64,000 nucleotides of DNA from Candidatus Omnitrophota bacterium (GCA_041650805.1 JBAZKM010000010.1:1-64000), one strand, 5' to 3'. Shown: positions 33,101 through 33,807, numbered from the stretch's first letter. The notes: generated by a model not told the origin, from the letters alone. Numbers and translations are program-made.

Positions 33101-33807
33101 TCGTCTCAGAACGGATCCTCTCAAAGCTCGACACCTATAACGCAAGCATGAAGGCGATCGCCAGGAGATCGGCCATCCGGCACACGAGAGTTGACAGGGC
33201 CGTATCGGATGTCGCAAAGACAAAAGAGAACCTGCTCGTCAGTATCCGCGCCGGGTCGCTGGGTGAAGTGAAGCTCCTCGCCGAAGCGCACAGGGAGCGG
33301 ATGCGGCTTGCGAAGTCGATAAACCCGGAATTTACACCTCTGAAGCTACAGGTCCGCCTCACCGTGGAGAAGGCCGACGAAGAGAGGATAAACGAAGGCA
33401 CTAAGCAGGAGCTGATGAAGCTCATGGATATCGACGGTATAGACCTCGAACTGGTCAGCGAGGAAGATGCGGCCAGGATCGACTCGATAGAAGCCATTTA
33501 TGATAGATACGGACAGGGTTATGCGAAGGAACATGTTGCCATAGTCGAGCCGCTCAAAGAAGGCAGGGCCGGTGAAGATACAGGCAGGCTCATATTCATG
33601 GAATATGAAGGAGGCATAGCCACTTCCCAGGTATACGATGCCGCCCTCGTCGCGATGACGGCGGTAGAAAGAGACCCGCTCATGCCGGGGCTCGTAAAAG
33701 ACGACAGTACCGGCTGGTTCAGGTTCCTTCCGCCCATGACAGCGGTGGAACTCGAGAATATCAAGCACGAGGCGGAGCGTTACAAATCGGTCCTGATGAG
33801 CGCGTAA
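1..33807 (+). CDS. Giant multidomain surface/membrane protein (5' end outside window)
   Basis: The frame is open from base 1 to the TAA at 33805-33807, giving at least 11,268 residues without a stop. The ATG at 157 is not the start, because bases 1-156 encode the same YD-like repeat seen again downstream. Order of modules by window position: YD-like repeats 1-2150 with dockerin 844-1014; dockerin 2509-2667; peptidoglycan-binding domain 2836-3030; Pro/Ala linker and unassigned beta-rich part to about 4850; TolC-like repeats 4855-8830; helical unknown 8950-9990; beta-rich 10030-10870; CBM-like and GH-A glycosidase 10950-12390; beta-rich repeats 12540-15500; membrane part 16230-18430; GT2 18960-21040; more membrane segments; phosphodiester glycosidase 24364-25545; HIT-like 25582-26637; PTS Enzyme I-like 27600-29900; ACT/PRT-like tail. 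Function as a whole is unknown; a cell-surface glycan machine is my inference. Frame certain, role uncertain. Confidence 0.93.
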   Translation, partial: LAEANSDGEIYFVYTYDDVNHTITKKAYKDASGTILRATYYYTQANPTQAYAMLLASADRNGDIFFRFDTYDANNRVTFMRAYTDVNGTQFHASYRMTYFGATGRINQKTEYSNEAGTTTAATYTYENTIANRLLTELRVTANSNGEIYFVYTYDQAGNVTKKAYSDQAGTDLVATYTYKAIDPERVATILLAEANSDGEIYFVYTYDDVNHTITKKAYKDASGTILRATYYYRAADPGHAYAMLLSTANSNGERYFTFDRYDSNDRPVFIRSFRGIGVVMDPDINDDGSFDASDVQLVVNAVLGLDIRGMNGDVNRDGSLDASDVQLVVNAVLGLPIGGGSQFIASYRMTYHGTTNRVDKKMEYSDEAGTVLVATYTCSNDAANRIITELLAAANRDGEIYFVYTYDQAGNITKKAYIDAAATVLRATYYYTAANTRQAYAMLLPAANSDGELYFRFSGYDANNRPLFIKAYSDKAGTEFVASYRLVYNGSGRLIRKTKYADEAATEANRIAVFTFYDNETNLMESQTLTAPDTGGNIYYHYIDENFDDRGYGRVDRSRRQAALDGELSHTYTYWPGTSLYYQKDAYTDDNWSQANRLVSYKFYNENFNNRGYGRLREKVGTDGTKYLYAAYWPNTELAARISEYDANNSLRYTYEQWYAAAHRNQLSGFKKYDGQGTQVQTIWWLYDRFDNDNDVNNGRGPGIYVKVGASWLHVFNPAVKHDIDTGKWFIYPLASIDDPWSMTGIYYQFTSKPRIYAGAGTDEISYSETTGVFATSIPQNMPFAEPAVQKEVFAEAAPQERLPLMPGAGVGVGKFAALIPMIAVGAIEKPEHPQDINADGSVDAVDIQLALNAVMGRPITGDADVNGDGKTDVIDLQMVTGTVLGVAAVPSGEKGEVPAFSDIKDPLERLNKRMQWANEDKARQDKIRNLSILIKAILEGKSGYVRRGAEDTRVLTVQSYLSVSGHYKGDIDTIFGKGLYDAIIKFQEEKGLKTDGVVGPETLDAMVYGMLKGEVDAKALNETMVRAIETISAEREKERAVRAERPVPLKAAPAPAAPAMTARRRELKAAEGRARARSAEVRADAPSRSGYLGIDILGAPEPTAAAAAKAPQVPQAPEEARPAAAPAAEARRALVPITIDVGAENLAEGVERYTGTRRGEERPSFTITADAQGGTFTVAVLKSEIPRPRGGGFRGWLKGRLGIGGDKIRDLAPEEMISGRDGSAAFDYPMGADIHYFETGEKKGEKREIAQDDEAALKLADIVVMGGREYALIDVAATFRDDTKGTISVTPTLDTARGFSEDLKLDIKDASGVPAYPFAAIVETTPLKPDMDLAAMEGLTVSKDGVSFNAYFGRELGGKERLFAATRGRDTRMITESGLVRDWTDYDARRGKTKDRSGKTWKVDGIYFAAISEKGGVVAADRAEFVKLVMGGGYIFSVDGKEVSLSPVRAILEDDILAAPKGEVTRRVLNQEEIDIPRDGFTAAKDGAVFNIVKSADIPEVIILKGSVEKFDDAIREDMVIYSGPAAEAPAIDEEGYTVVRAPKGLWKGPAGTMVIRNLEDLTRLVGEKGYDVRGPDGTAVYADAEDVGKMIKKDGVENAMMAVFCDTVIYARGIIGVEPESHKGAIEILMRSPQFVEIWTGKVRAAVGVDRVRAGETTVKFSAGVSKAGPSFGLAFSHIFNRVKREEEAQAAQTVAIKGLDEPRQVINDALYYFGLHNRYEAVKGERGRLAETVKEEEARLGSVPSGTSREAAKGHIESWRGRMAQLDGELIELQLETDRLLGMPEGEHFTMPEGEFTVEDFMAALKGSGVLKEGAIDLNILQLALRGRWAEYRMDEARKGPWTKNILSLNIGYPFVFSFGFTAQRSGGLDCSELTVAKAFLDQRGAIRDFRSGIRGAALLKERVERERDNQKAYMGELEKYIAQLKSAKEVLEDSAAKGRVSQDDLVDITEAYNEMESAYKEAASVYESLQAQYEATLSGIDTFIKENGIKIQAPVKKENPTLNDVVQAALGVYDTYGQGMQDELQLEKIDNLIYEAEHKPFLLARSVSLLLQTTDDSYMAKLLAGFEAKGPGYKEFIRYLHAERDRIKLATMDNRQRFVLSVVEAVFIARSADASSKNKEVIVTSAELALSKAEAQAAIVGPEKVEAARVYLANERLASESAKKYRSDAVSYIRELTGIDVALLPQEELGRVEIAGFDPNLGVRVKEKELEMLKHAEKMELWRRSIAFNVSLSYTRTVSEEKPQGRQVNPFQAIQKMRQASQLANMQAGLDKTLGAAQFGTSLLGSAGGQGSSRTTTDTFAAGISIIDPLNLAGLARAHGYEIDQKKSEDAIKQARNAAQMASQQTAVRFKGAWDMVAFQIEDSNMKRDRYIGLMEQAKDYTGSAALTNAFEIELARTQYLDSLEALRAVYQEYLLASLEMDIYKDKGEHSRFVAEELARMSGVVPAKVDAERARYSFAEYIVGLFDITVGAEYTYSVTATETEENKLARMSSSLSQGLSTIIKLRSLQSNATNLVNFFRFYQFESGTNVIALRPEYSGQNALDLSQDTLTSIQDSMNWYQGLPDQFSGAVTSNLLSGLSTGYSRLTQGGQGGGQGALGGLTGGRQQTGPTVTSAVKLTGGIGLHFNLRDVARARSASKAKAAEYEEQAVQAHIGDTEVIIDTAKGRMKEAYRINVLRDVIIPDAEKAVELAERRAALEPAKTPAARKLKDLLVWARKELAEAEKRHDNYTVELRAALIGRGEFRNVAADGTMRLLTVEELGAIASEELIAAFMNSYPEVRKMDEAVKRAAAEYKLTGRAYALSPDIAISLFPSQSLTLTFTLYDGGERKTANMDAFAGLIRARTEEEVKEAGLRDRLLALPGIIKEQESASSSYAQAFTTARGNFSAITQGDYDEAKVGIAIRDELLALDQHINTIFEAPATTAKFLETCVIIGVKFESEVREMGPPSVEPVPVERPARPAISLPRVAPPAIQDGVKPGDVSGAVAELFDTLAAQYALPKEAVYQSIPKRDLDAIFAFIMNVHGLSKKEAAAHIRGMTKWLPDVMILRPRLATHELDLYGTFFYRTAPRENSGEINDPKSGSYPGLFNILGLADYLQSMEGYKTKWNESKTARDDVKAYLSYSIDAVEGKYGPSDRAKWEKETEENIDAYGIRQTAPDIGQRRRAVLTDLSDFLKMTGMSVSGKTELDLDDVLHRPVLDLYYSNMMFQHLTPEMMRRLHPAMAEVSRIVNAEFGDLKDPDVWTTERLAATLEGARLRYLLLNRDKTAPGDIEKEEDLVRIRIALDRAFKVTTALLEGMHPDRSTGEILRGSKGVPSIAPALDYMVKMVIPHMKSGGRFLDYKDPIMDALYFVNHRGDVYPGVGADGKRVIYVVDSDNDEVSVMQGDEDFARVIYKGTFNEGTWAIDGWKWKECGDPVPTPGFDFRLNGGTPLAIPAGIKIPMTVFREDGTVAGSSYLFKADGKPVISLSEESVFADEVKDSTVPITETWVSTFDGSGKTARSEGWIGRINPDGTGLDALPGMGAQAVRREEWDYTYPGGNIRMEGGRYNIFTGELVHTETYVTDRNGGILSKEMIDHTDSESSVRTTYEVSVEPATGKKVITEKRYRTLKTGETVPFPVTTPAAPAVPGPVSALVPEPTAIPGGKWGIVLGWYTQAHLAAVPKEEAIPFKDWKAQTEIDRGIIGVKEEAGALVLTTALDGTNPKGEAFKPLALGQDGLKGKKVVVTLEVPERGLAGIQIFLKAGAGWNSCYGPWHDMKDGKTGTITLTFDPASDIPAYTDGIWSSDPAAALSQIIALGIKLDSGGKPYNKPVIVKEVKIVPSEAKSAEAAKLAPLAPRPVDLGDFRNNLGAAPSWDRGREDMYYGYAFGKGDDAKRISMGGKDRMDTFLALLEAAGAKETRVFIRCDNRTSWEGVREDVEALLALAKAHGIHLILTLYDFGLAKTHPEILSNPDEEIVRVQKLVKDIDTYLERENDKGRVIAYDLVNEPENSGKREMIEFVKRLAVAVRDTGTPVLMTAGITSRDTATIRELAGFVDFVELHWYPDFPALPSKEELVRSIPEIGSRPLLIGEFGYHKDTLGKEFAAVIGEVEKKGYSGLLFWDGAWKEDKPVTVDYDALNAYLTQGAEAPKAPAEMVTPPAQAPPAPAPQAAQGTPSVTAPEPTPAPAPAPTAPRAEHISSTATYFIDEDGKWVRTSSMDNETGAASTVTGWKEVNGERVPVEEGRDVYGRHYVDVGGSRTYIYRHINTDVRYDGVVYSQADVRRGTAQGFAPAPVGKSSAVLDGNSVLDSSEETVTGIKDSTVFDGTTFTFPNGAKYEMPIDEAIYKFHVKRDYDPATGKIDTVEEQHIVMDKEERLLFKVTFNRVTGQTEVYRYYAESKGEKDVIETVFYDEKGAEVKKERYKIIFDEEARDKDRWILLWSWEKVKETVHDFTDNRDITVVYDLEKRIVTTEDGNRTVTDTKTFREGGVTTVTVTQVKKDPFGNILSFSSEGYRTDPATGAPIESTRFTPHIYTPREITKETAGELKDIFGKPVATISGGTVRFAAPVPKDSPVPREIAIPSKGAKWIIQYKWDSLLHAWETSYGVYDVFGKPLYQDIQITYIDKNDPKQDKVIGILRKILIYNAADNTMKEYGTYKEKEDDPEETIIEKSSILIRYQDPDKEDKYLMTEEKSLKKGYVTRYGYDIPRALSGAESGAEPIWSRVYGVTKGAGGTWEIDAEPYEDSISLYDDEHKERLIVDIAGVKVDENGKPISGQMVTALLTHLTADKEFEAEKWVAPLVWSEAERLWHLDYSKGTLSVRRMKVPGSDYYITIHLGRNENSEYFVKGVYKGKPVYEFYGVYGKKRVREFAEFDRDVISVDPKTGELAGDLTFDGKTGIYNWSKGENVIQLGEVSRYLYDSADPDSVYSIPLPSHPDYNQGVFYLNKNLRGKSRLIVRLKLWEGVTFDAVKGTHNTGMVARAQTRVSDRASSEVTAFRAEDALIDGLFAYPAEKGQTYPETEVPAIFSIPAPSRTLGEVYMHPILDPVTGEVDKSRGTRLMPAAEGGGTIALDTSGVENIGSLDGITTADGTPIPAFAGPLTYRAIEEMHWVSRELTKEDVGKSITLPDGTVITFTENDIGTKLVEYFNPDKSPFKVPYGFETAKSKYANDLVTGALAGMTLADPIFSKDASEDVRNSIYTAARLNSITTVGDLRKLLDNGARMKEIFAGTVGNIPATYKSVSSILYWAVKLTIRPDAVTGSPLIGTEKEFRTFGSKFARLGKAAVGSFAAAHNIQAPRASDYLDLTTDAGGESIGTIAYWAGNAQEGFKFDKFLKAFNNIAQYPEAVSNLKASVPGYDGLGVHVKALDFIQFICTYAEQKVRLGYTNGEMRSIIGAQTALAQGAGYAEIESSTLKKIYLQRSILPVLLITLMTLTLASGLYFRARRAAPMQGRLRVHSGVSPPPPSGGINIPPEGPGGHALNALSLLNAQYLSLAIFLIQLIALSVALYFLQDNAYFTYIMAASAALGIYTISAARKFGNLYRQVRTAFEIYNDGVLDANERVDALRASIAYRDASGNITFHPAFYKYLEGEHIPAADAQYNIYLHESFKYHIPGLLAMLPVVSRLFRKSVTVPLERGKPDTGEDEKIVTGYGKVNKEIGGIKGGLTYALWKNCLVLEPDVYTSRCRAEVIDVRRGSGGEYIAKIKVLNGNIEAKNRAGRPNKFWVIRNDKLERDGLTAATLRQGGTRVGKVGQYFEGEIELREQDYRYELKKGDILGTQGDLDQKTPVRLSGIISLLAGFMFIFYGISGIFSEVILLGGLLTIGGIYLNRALFMGGILSVVKRKENRELQRRVAAELRSALEKARTDLRRMMEPERDEDRIDIKGRDGTRKMTAGDWEALLTFDTRAPKGHPHDYIGAPTMTINLYDYIGYCISWLDHVIEDPGKYSLLSRPHYPHYNALPGLMPTWYMKGETFAATKNQYGYIGVQPGLNESRMAPGEAYNGKPVYRGGVQAMPMNNVISFLDTVLERIRAVQAAELKGVDFGSALQEEDKERLYRPEQMVASVKGYGGPGPARSSYLKSLQRSGLSLAMYGIAALAGIVLFFLLRQVLVQWGIVIDDSRVNLLVFGLVTNMASLSGYLLFVMVEKISLYISSINKRARYEGVVEEDILRFMPMDMIAEGLREMRDGTVGVVRNENGRWVRGVEYEAAVPDEPTRDLINGLLAAAEESEEAFNDAFRQLLASYGATKRRRLYRGEWPSDWILNRLMLRYNTHETVYLANMDRGQLLDVLRSDAELAKKVFASGRILRGYDPGRRNKDILECLDIWDIRRIVTDRTGLARKLFPKQAVMDTVFGSPGVEGRLINTVHSALEAYPGDVEIFLAMDENDDSGREKVNLTIYGNEDGERYDNNGNPIWKGNRRPALWEHKDIIHIIRGPTPPTNLWRFQRKVRMKPPLNVESVMSMKRYYAEQQRKEDESARAENRQPEHIAIPRYLELVDEEDRIGYLEMRSKICVWEMRERTIQEQLAGIGTEEDGDRWDIQLGRDREGMRGEYLDAVNGLEANSRYDRRQLAGKEADDYVDPERSSVRIKDLIGGDGHDRVAYELWAFLKAYPTVEKFIASEFRIRNIPTVIQAELRQVPIKEKTWSWLGHVDYLIWHTSIQVGQTVQGFLFLGGTGNGFLWEMLARNRPIFDADGNIIDEVPLSDRATLLSYLEPLKERVHREESEDFNEIKGMNIFARAAIRLSRVFRPLMKVYLPSLMLHKYLTVYSVSGTWDLYNIIEDSELGSRIALYKLKCTRLTGKWTQILEDLLPEMGPRWWLQRSRWIIVQTFAVILSFKPGLWMFMGQYLGLGLGVALVISNLSAFNILLGLSVGLLSFFAGGLIAYKINGAITILRARAGTERNLQWYVDPLKSMGWKKFQHMSHLASATLASFAAGITLLVTVTFFLGMVILPQVLGPLFDSAPEILGFGLPGLSSLLQDAARFTQTYIPPLLPWLKTTIIGTIVFILPPAAQTIMGVITMLRYGIEDEEGMVESLKVRFEDRDWRKLVGIEQVVITDDDLAALGLRWEFINQMRAHSNTPAGRPMKALTVLEETGYKDRRIIEYTLEIYAHLVEAAIAEAEVPSQVRRPSRFIGIGDLGIKDSIALKSDKDSIELSGEKDISDINALTMNLKTRHGPIYDLLSDNLKAALTAYDNGHIDPAFVTAAQNRTNRDLNKYLTGFVKFKALLAAYDGINVPAELERKIVEYIKENLIKELNDLMSRRDLYAAVDNYYEANNLPVPYDRMASEDLVQGLSSATSYGRTMADQFDAGRDIMLLNRRMLEGIYQGMIRRTGVFNETDVRRYKRVLEGEVTREIEDIRRDTAGELHFGRPYLVIGALFGSAALALYSFGYLNMPGAVIVSVAGSIFLALWTANALVRLQTGDRRAPLFRINMLPYHMWRYIARMPQMIDYFNNLIVAACYSLYQTLNKWVGENFWPRGRQAGVAPVKGEIVSDTVKSINRRIWFKQVGAVTLWLTILPYIAILGTVFYDYGTKLQERYAINYVFEPAVNSFIEDRGDISIGEIDTAVRRNLGRDENADGWLRGKIDYYQKLVEEGKADEASRLLEVVESGIGVYGDYVKGHPTQKNLYKYEITLQEIGTALLNTGNEDAFNDLFAFSMPLAGEGWTTTTGDSVTSGKGSLTVEANAPERGDYVISAVLEKPVQFAGKRFIFELQVDEDDRGVFQGRNVTAFVTDTKGDVHRLNWRYAVEILPAETAKTSQRHITVSVPLDEIHESVKEVGVIIESGVLVRPAKGTIHVLQPRIVDSAFEKMKAAATQASAKEAAREQLISETPLETVDRYIGEALKNKDLSRLSECDDILLALEESGTVPQDKLDEKWEEAASASQIIRAEIAAMPKEALEPRQALFPGMEAGQGVADWWVKEHLLGGLTRSEIEKFTTTQPDVHPFMAIAGFRAGGIALMVTIGLYIVMAVFSNTFLPDGAINIAGFALLAGIGFSYWAAVRYLLLEEQVEKALKGYYEAHPDMGGYPATNGIPTTEELRHIAVARSDGYRHPAFSTLSPRAQRLITLHEGFRAELGGMLGILPIADLVFKNFTSRYTEAVRVAEAHKAIAYKQAWPQAPPSGEELISSTETFHKEDQGPAPVNVKAIRIDPFKTGVYLSLPTYTDNRSGMLREKINGYRIINGVQVWDDGTPDTMRDDLWTFARHADEFRAAHPQDEVIAYSGYGNLIMNDWIVAWVNGEVIKRDDELEGRTYLSLVIFKDGSVDFRKIRYDGSRVIDAGTQSDITDAVSEVASGQPVVENEKAVDPADIFEQYYDLRHLVHLPFIGEGGKTVHFAFDQFIQDKAKLGDAVRGRPVTLALRAYQTEKGRIGVEPELVEVDITRLANGLAEKGYREAASAAEVREKGQYFIDAVSKTITIAFLPAINAHHFIGIDRNGMVVDVVVQGKSNRLGITLKEAGSWLIERYGITNAIVLDNGGDPTLNYKGQDVAQSFNRRTRVGSAIIYYTPAHRVVRAPKDILQARPQAPPEEKLLDIAIRGGLEINDETESGLLAPIVKALYGKKLEEVKSDGTPVFRKEFLESSRTIESQRIEVGPVPASGVIKMLMISLHNAPWRKKKEELAKGAQAKTVTYKVDEPHRPTQEGKPCRFCVIPDEEVLFKIVINGHHYKVAINIFPFGEHHMLLISEDPLAQNLAERMKDSILFAKALGTEYEALFNSPGAAASVLHFHVQITKARTALLANIEAGAVTVEDVGFFNGVRIGTLRGWPAESRIFTSKDIDRFSAELERYVTYLRRSGIPYNVIFRVEKDNSHVALLIVGGNEYPEAFRELDGAAAVFKMGGKEAGGDFILPSTGTENAIKQNPELLIKGLYQASTHGALDVYEQARPQAPPERGAVEPRLLKAMGLTSAAGALVLLSVSDASPALKWAVLLPVAIAAWFYSAKKISRLIAPYIFKEEEPKPAEKPSNIIKLFIIPLGIIAAAYALEYIFGIDTGEVKYLAAGIGPFVPRLPELPPNLDQIKRMILDRAEEEEALVNAFRDRLPEDVMAARPVARDFAEQCLTDMFVESHIMSQWQRDRGVRLYDEIVNLWQLFLAAEADKEKGGQAYFLALDEIKRRKTDGSECTQIIVVTPNRGGSEEPITRKLKASGRETLGAFHLIYKDIALSMYQIQKSDRDKAALSAEEARGLLDSFASDTENDFRAVDTGETKAGLAGAVAASGGLLKGIHRVDSNGLPGGALGIIFNYDEARMESTLPEREGMRSKYNIKRWNIEQERIIFDSIVKPTLYGIEKDIRHATTAGQKEMMEVFQLMMTDLTGHIKIERGEPSVALQAYDMVARLEPMFAAYASGSIGDALDRGESFRTMFNRFITALDRDPRLAPQDVEFEAEKFHKCFDEVVSKITKDSIEDETLKRMYQEVLGSISRKRYAARFALWKWFAENRTTLDRYHGMVESLGMVISEICIRLNLEEVAVEGLEEVVKEAKRQGREVVIVSKDLIRDELILRTLTEKYGVRAFVCSNGSTQEHAGIIITASGSSLMVNLPEILIDKLGRTGEPVSFYTSETGFESRLYIGPHTTSAGMDVVKGVITSQVLRDYYVQRETERMRERSVAATFDGEVVIPVYGNVNLPYHLNRGDFGIPEEGAAARVARVYEAGANGIALARTEYMFMGSEAPSFEMQRDLYIGIAGIKDAPVTLRTFDKRDDKACIALQDVPNKYGFDYCRTEPGRAALKTQVKAIYAAYAYLRERRNLDNLRMMFPNIKTVDDMRFLAELINEVKTELLKEMKASRETLDAMPLGIMVEEKELVKVERSPNDFITAPDNLIAVLDNELLKISFLSIGTNDLISNVKNRRRALLTNKHFDKEILGILDMIVRTAAERHISVTVCGDVARFAKTLIFSIYLARRYGVPLVPGVTAEMVAKLKTHTEFSDSRNGANIFEGWEEKGEEEINGLVESKVQTIVGRITEREPIFRDILDRRLSAVIGPAAPRRGPTAGSANVGVIAALIPVVITLAALFRSPVAQASVRQASEAAGGILSNLPFEMQAAGSAVIAVMFVALLISAGIFGRRAPPGRPISKDRLPAKASTGWSPFSTQFAAKSVINFSDPVPVMDPDDPHFAILSSVEKYLRQTFPGEPIPISPFVNALFAKYPDKVDNIKVLIDEGYMKHVARTLYENTIKCTEKPNNMAAEFYDSAGHREDELMLTYQDRGTSILRAITSILAANNINIRENFSITFPLTIGGAPMVIRTGICIVERDGRRLSRHDRDDVRFALEDVDILKEVRAPLIRRSIIGLIWDAVDGEVKEYIIESDLEADAEATRNENFAMSARLKPGYEIVLRASRPESVFSTRMVGIKNRIARELNTSGVNANISSVEDNRGVTVEIRIAIEMNIANLSRLVLALGTGDFKTDEYGKARRFSEEELVAKLNERAALYLEGLTQDTDEYNQLLEYLYGGKGSDSIGLVNIVKDPDTVTSVPDPSDDWRPKDKKFGDLQAVKIESYKARLSQRTCTYNDMSRVARAVTYFAHFVARRNADRYVFLSRAADTVYNAYVIMNLMQGYPNKGVAFFVSADTMGWNTSRWFIHEEIKGVLSTLTARKKGTVTFEELTRGVMGYFDNIYMAEHAVSIREKRTGKEVKGLYRVRDAIAYWTGPGKKIVEVPVLDANTRKEIGRVGLEVTVSANASGSYYEEKITGVHSLTGSIGKDMDTRNAEVDVSEEALSNIRVSTLFNAIYEQCKVAGTLDGLKPNSTVCVVDEIADGTYDFILKYIVEKKTRDEANPRNLNVTMFIGRVRTDEFRKVDGYPALSAEEISETFGISPSEAEEIIEANSTIADRMPHPEMVAEFPQEQLPIYNTNIPLHFESATEGEAISWYLLALLVYNSGVDFVNAGKAASGVTPPEKGAPEGAPHLLLGIPVPPEGMGAESQMKVQEALSSLGFKERVEPVFFVDAGDDMKNKEEVDRLVKGSGAVMGVSVARGISIEDLAAEIRQGDSMKLLVSELFRRTDRDIASLDSAAIESMDDARLQEMLRRLSRILPGIVSERILSKLDTYNASMKAIARRSAIRHTRVDRAVSDVAKTKENLLVSIRAGSLGEVKLLAEAHRERMRLAKSINPEFTPLKLQVRLTVEKADEERINEGTKQELMKLMDIDGIDLELVSEEDAARIDSIEAIYDRYGQGYAKEHVAIVEPLKEGRAGEDTGRLIFMEYEGGIATSQVYDAALVAMTAVERDPLMPGLVKDDSTGWFRFLPPMTAVELENIKHEAERYKSVLMSA
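574..700 (+). repeat. Direct repeat, copy 2 (identical to 1-127)
   Basis: Second in-frame copy of the 127-base repeat. Neighbouring units are similar in protein but not identical in DNA, which marks this pair as a recent duplication or gene conversion. Confidence 0.95.
844..1014 (+). other. Dockerin type I-like domain spliced into a YD repeat
   Basis: Two calcium-loop/helix halves are visible: DINDDGSFDASDVQLVVNAV and DVNRDGSLDASDVQLVVNAV. Each has the D-x-N-x-D-G-x-x-D-x-x-D pattern of dockerins, which bind cohesins or fold as calcium-stabilised surface modules. The domain interrupts a long YD unit: RSF before it and SQFIASYRMTY after it are the two parts of one unit seen intact elsewhere. 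No cohesin is visible in the window. Confidence 0.85.
2509..2667 (+). other. Second dockerin type I-like domain
   Basis: The halves read DINADGSVDAVDIQLALNAV and DVNGDGKTDVIDLQMVTGTV, each with the calcium-loop spacing of dockerins. They are clearly diverged from each other and from the first dockerin, so this is an older, independent copy. It sits between the end of the YD region and the peptidoglycan-binding domain. Confidence 0.82.
2836..3030 (+). other. Peptidoglycan-binding domain (PG_binding_1 type)
   Basis: The stretch VRRGAEDTRVLTVQSYL, then a GDIDTIFGKGLYDAIIKFQ segment, then KTDGVVGPETLDAM matches the three-helix PG_binding_1 fold, including the typical DGVVGPxT end. The family binds cell-wall peptidoglycan. 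A Pro/Ala-rich linker follows at about 3120-3420. Confidence 0.8.
4855..8830 (+). other. TolC/outer-membrane-efflux-like repeat region (five or six half-repeats)
   Basis: Long helical hairpins alternate with short amphipathic strand pairs. The last block, near 8340-8520, is the clearest: PEVRKMDEAVKRAAAEYKLT, then SPDIAIS, then SLTLTFTLYDGGERKTANMD, which is the classic order 'aligned helix, P-strand, strand, DGG, helix' of the OEP/TolC family. Related blocks start near 4900, 5480, 6610 and 7380; one near 6030 is less clear. A TolC protomer has two such half-repeats and a channel has six. Family membership is inferred from pattern only. Confidence 0.6.
10950..11490 (+). other. Carbohydrate-binding-like jelly-roll module before the glycosidase
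   Basis: A beta-rich segment of about 180 residues directly precedes the glycosidase, with Pro-rich linker on its left. It contains a typical run of strands ending in PVIVKEVKI, the pattern seen at the end of many CBM-like jelly rolls. Its ligand cannot be read from the sequence. Confidence 0.5.
11539..12390 (+). other. Clan GH-A (GH5-like) glycoside hydrolase domain
   Basis: A TIM-barrel glycosidase of about 285 residues. The acid/base strand reads YDLVNEPE, with the catalytic Glu at 11980-11982, and the nucleophile strand reads LLIGEFGY, with the Glu at 12232-12234. Both residues of clan GH-A are therefore present, and VELHWYPDF between them matches the usual His/Tyr strand. Substrate (beta-glucan, mannan or other) is not determinable. 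The DNA is locally poorer in G+C than its surroundings (24 of 60 bases at 12241-12300), and Pro/Ala linkers flank it. Confidence 0.75.
16210..16870 (+). other. Membrane segments plus HPAF/LHE module, copy 1
   Basis: Hydrophobic helices at about 16231-16300, 16430-16500 and 16510-16570 are followed by a helix-rich stretch with FHPAF and then LHESF, with the His-Glu pair at 16783-16788, and LPVVSRLF. The same order (helices, HPAF, LHEGF, LPIADLVF) returns at 23840-24270, so this is a duplicated module. The HE pair resembles the start of an HExxH zinc site, but no second His at the right spacing is present. Confidence 0.5.
18960..21040 (+). other. GT2-family membrane glycosyltransferase domain
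   Basis: Signatures appear in the correct order: an AYPGDVEIFLAMDEND strand (about 19085), GGTGNGF (from 19990), WDLYNIIEDSELG with the acidic pair at 20314-20319, and LQRSRW at 20431-20448. These correspond to the nucleotide-sugar site, the GGTGN acceptor loop, the TED-type catalytic loop and the QxxRW motif of processive GT2 enzymes. Several transmembrane helices follow at 20450-21030, with others before it at 18240-18430. The sugar donor is unknown. An extra stretch of about 80 residues lies between GGTGN and ED compared with the usual spacing. Confidence 0.75.
22970..23410 (+). other. Beta-rich jelly-roll-like module
   Basis: About 145 residues of alternating beta strands (for example GRNVTAFVTDTKGDVHRLNW) ending in an IHVLQPRIVD strand. 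The pattern suggests a carbohydrate-binding-like beta sandwich next to membrane segments. No specific family can be assigned by eye. Confidence 0.35.
23840..24270 (+). other. Membrane segments plus HPAF/LHE module, copy 2
   Basis: Two hydrophobic helices (about 23860-24000) precede RHPAFSTLSPRAQRLITLHEGF, with His-Glu at 24193-24198, and then GILPIADLVFKNF. It repeats the layout of 16210-16870 about 7.4 kb upstream. The first linker of the 24-base set starts 58 bases after it. Confidence 0.5.
24328..24351 (+). repeat. In-frame domain linker, copy 1
   Basis: Encodes QAWPQAPP. Starts with CAGGC and ends with CAGGCGCCGCCG; copies at 25552-25575 and 26641-26664 begin at the same codon position. 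It marks the left edge of the phosphodiester-glycosidase cassette. Confidence 0.85.
24364..25545 (+). other. Phosphodiester glycosidase-like (NAGPA / DUF2233) domain
   Basis: The C-terminal half shows the family core: HHFIGIDRNGMVVDVVVQGK, then GITLKEAGSWLIERYGI, then NAIVLDNGGDPTL. The last matches the D-x-x-L/V-D-G/N-G-G motif of NAGPA-type enzymes, which remove N-acetylglucosamine from phosphodiester-linked glycans. The canonical LDGGGS is LDNGGD here, so activity is not certain. The DNA is locally A+T rich (21 G+C in 60 bases at 24421-24480). It is bracketed by linker copies 1 and 2. Confidence 0.65.
25552..25575 (+). repeat. In-frame domain linker, copy 2
   Basis: Encodes QARPQAPP; it separates the phosphodiester-glycosidase domain from the HIT-like domain. 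It lies 1224 bases (408 codons) after copy 1. Confidence 0.85.
25582..26637 (+). other. HIT-superfamily phosphorylase/nucleotidyltransferase-like domain
   Basis: Features are PCRFCVIPDEE, a C-x-x-C pair typical of zinc sites in GalT-like enzymes, then INIFPFGEHHMLLI, and ASVLHFHVQI, the H-x-H-x-Q catalytic motif of the GalT / GDP-hexose phosphorylase branch. The length of about 350 residues fits that branch rather than small HIT hydrolases. The likely reaction is phosphorolysis or nucleotidyl transfer on an NDP-sugar; the substrate is unknown. Linker copies 2 and 3 bracket it. Confidence 0.65.
26641..26664 (+). repeat. In-frame domain linker, copy 3
   Basis: Encodes QARPQAPP and closes the HIT-like cassette, 1089 bases (363 codons) after copy 2. 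Two hydrophobic helices follow at about 26700-26960. Confidence 0.85.
27600..29900 (+). other. PTS Enzyme I-like (PEP-utilising) domain
   Basis: The full order of Enzyme I is visible: the N-terminal helical HPr-binding-like part (27770-28300), a swivelling domain with STQEHAGIIITA whose His at 28564-28566 matches the phosphorylated histidine, and a PEP-binding barrel with GIALARTEYMFM, VTLRTFDKRDDK, MMFPNIKTVDDM, LGIMVEEKEL, FLSIGTNDLIS and VTVCGDVA. These correspond one by one to Enzyme I motifs, including the Cys of the CGE/CGD loop. Enzyme I transfers phosphate from PEP to HPr in the cytoplasm. Membrane helices lie on both sides (26700-26960 and 29970-30190). No HPr or EII domain is visible. 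Confidence 0.8.
30300..32580 (+). other. ACT-like and phosphoribosyltransferase-like tail region
   Basis: At 30590-30750, LMLTYQDRGTSILRAITSIL followed by NNINIRE resembles an ACT regulatory domain. At 31480-32570, a longer segment contains RYVFLSRAADT and later TVCVVDEIADGTYDF (near 32235-32280); the latter has the hydrophobic-DE-x-x-x-G-T form of a PRPP-binding loop. Both calls are from short patterns and remain tentative. The last 400 residues to the stop are unrecognised. Confidence 0.35.
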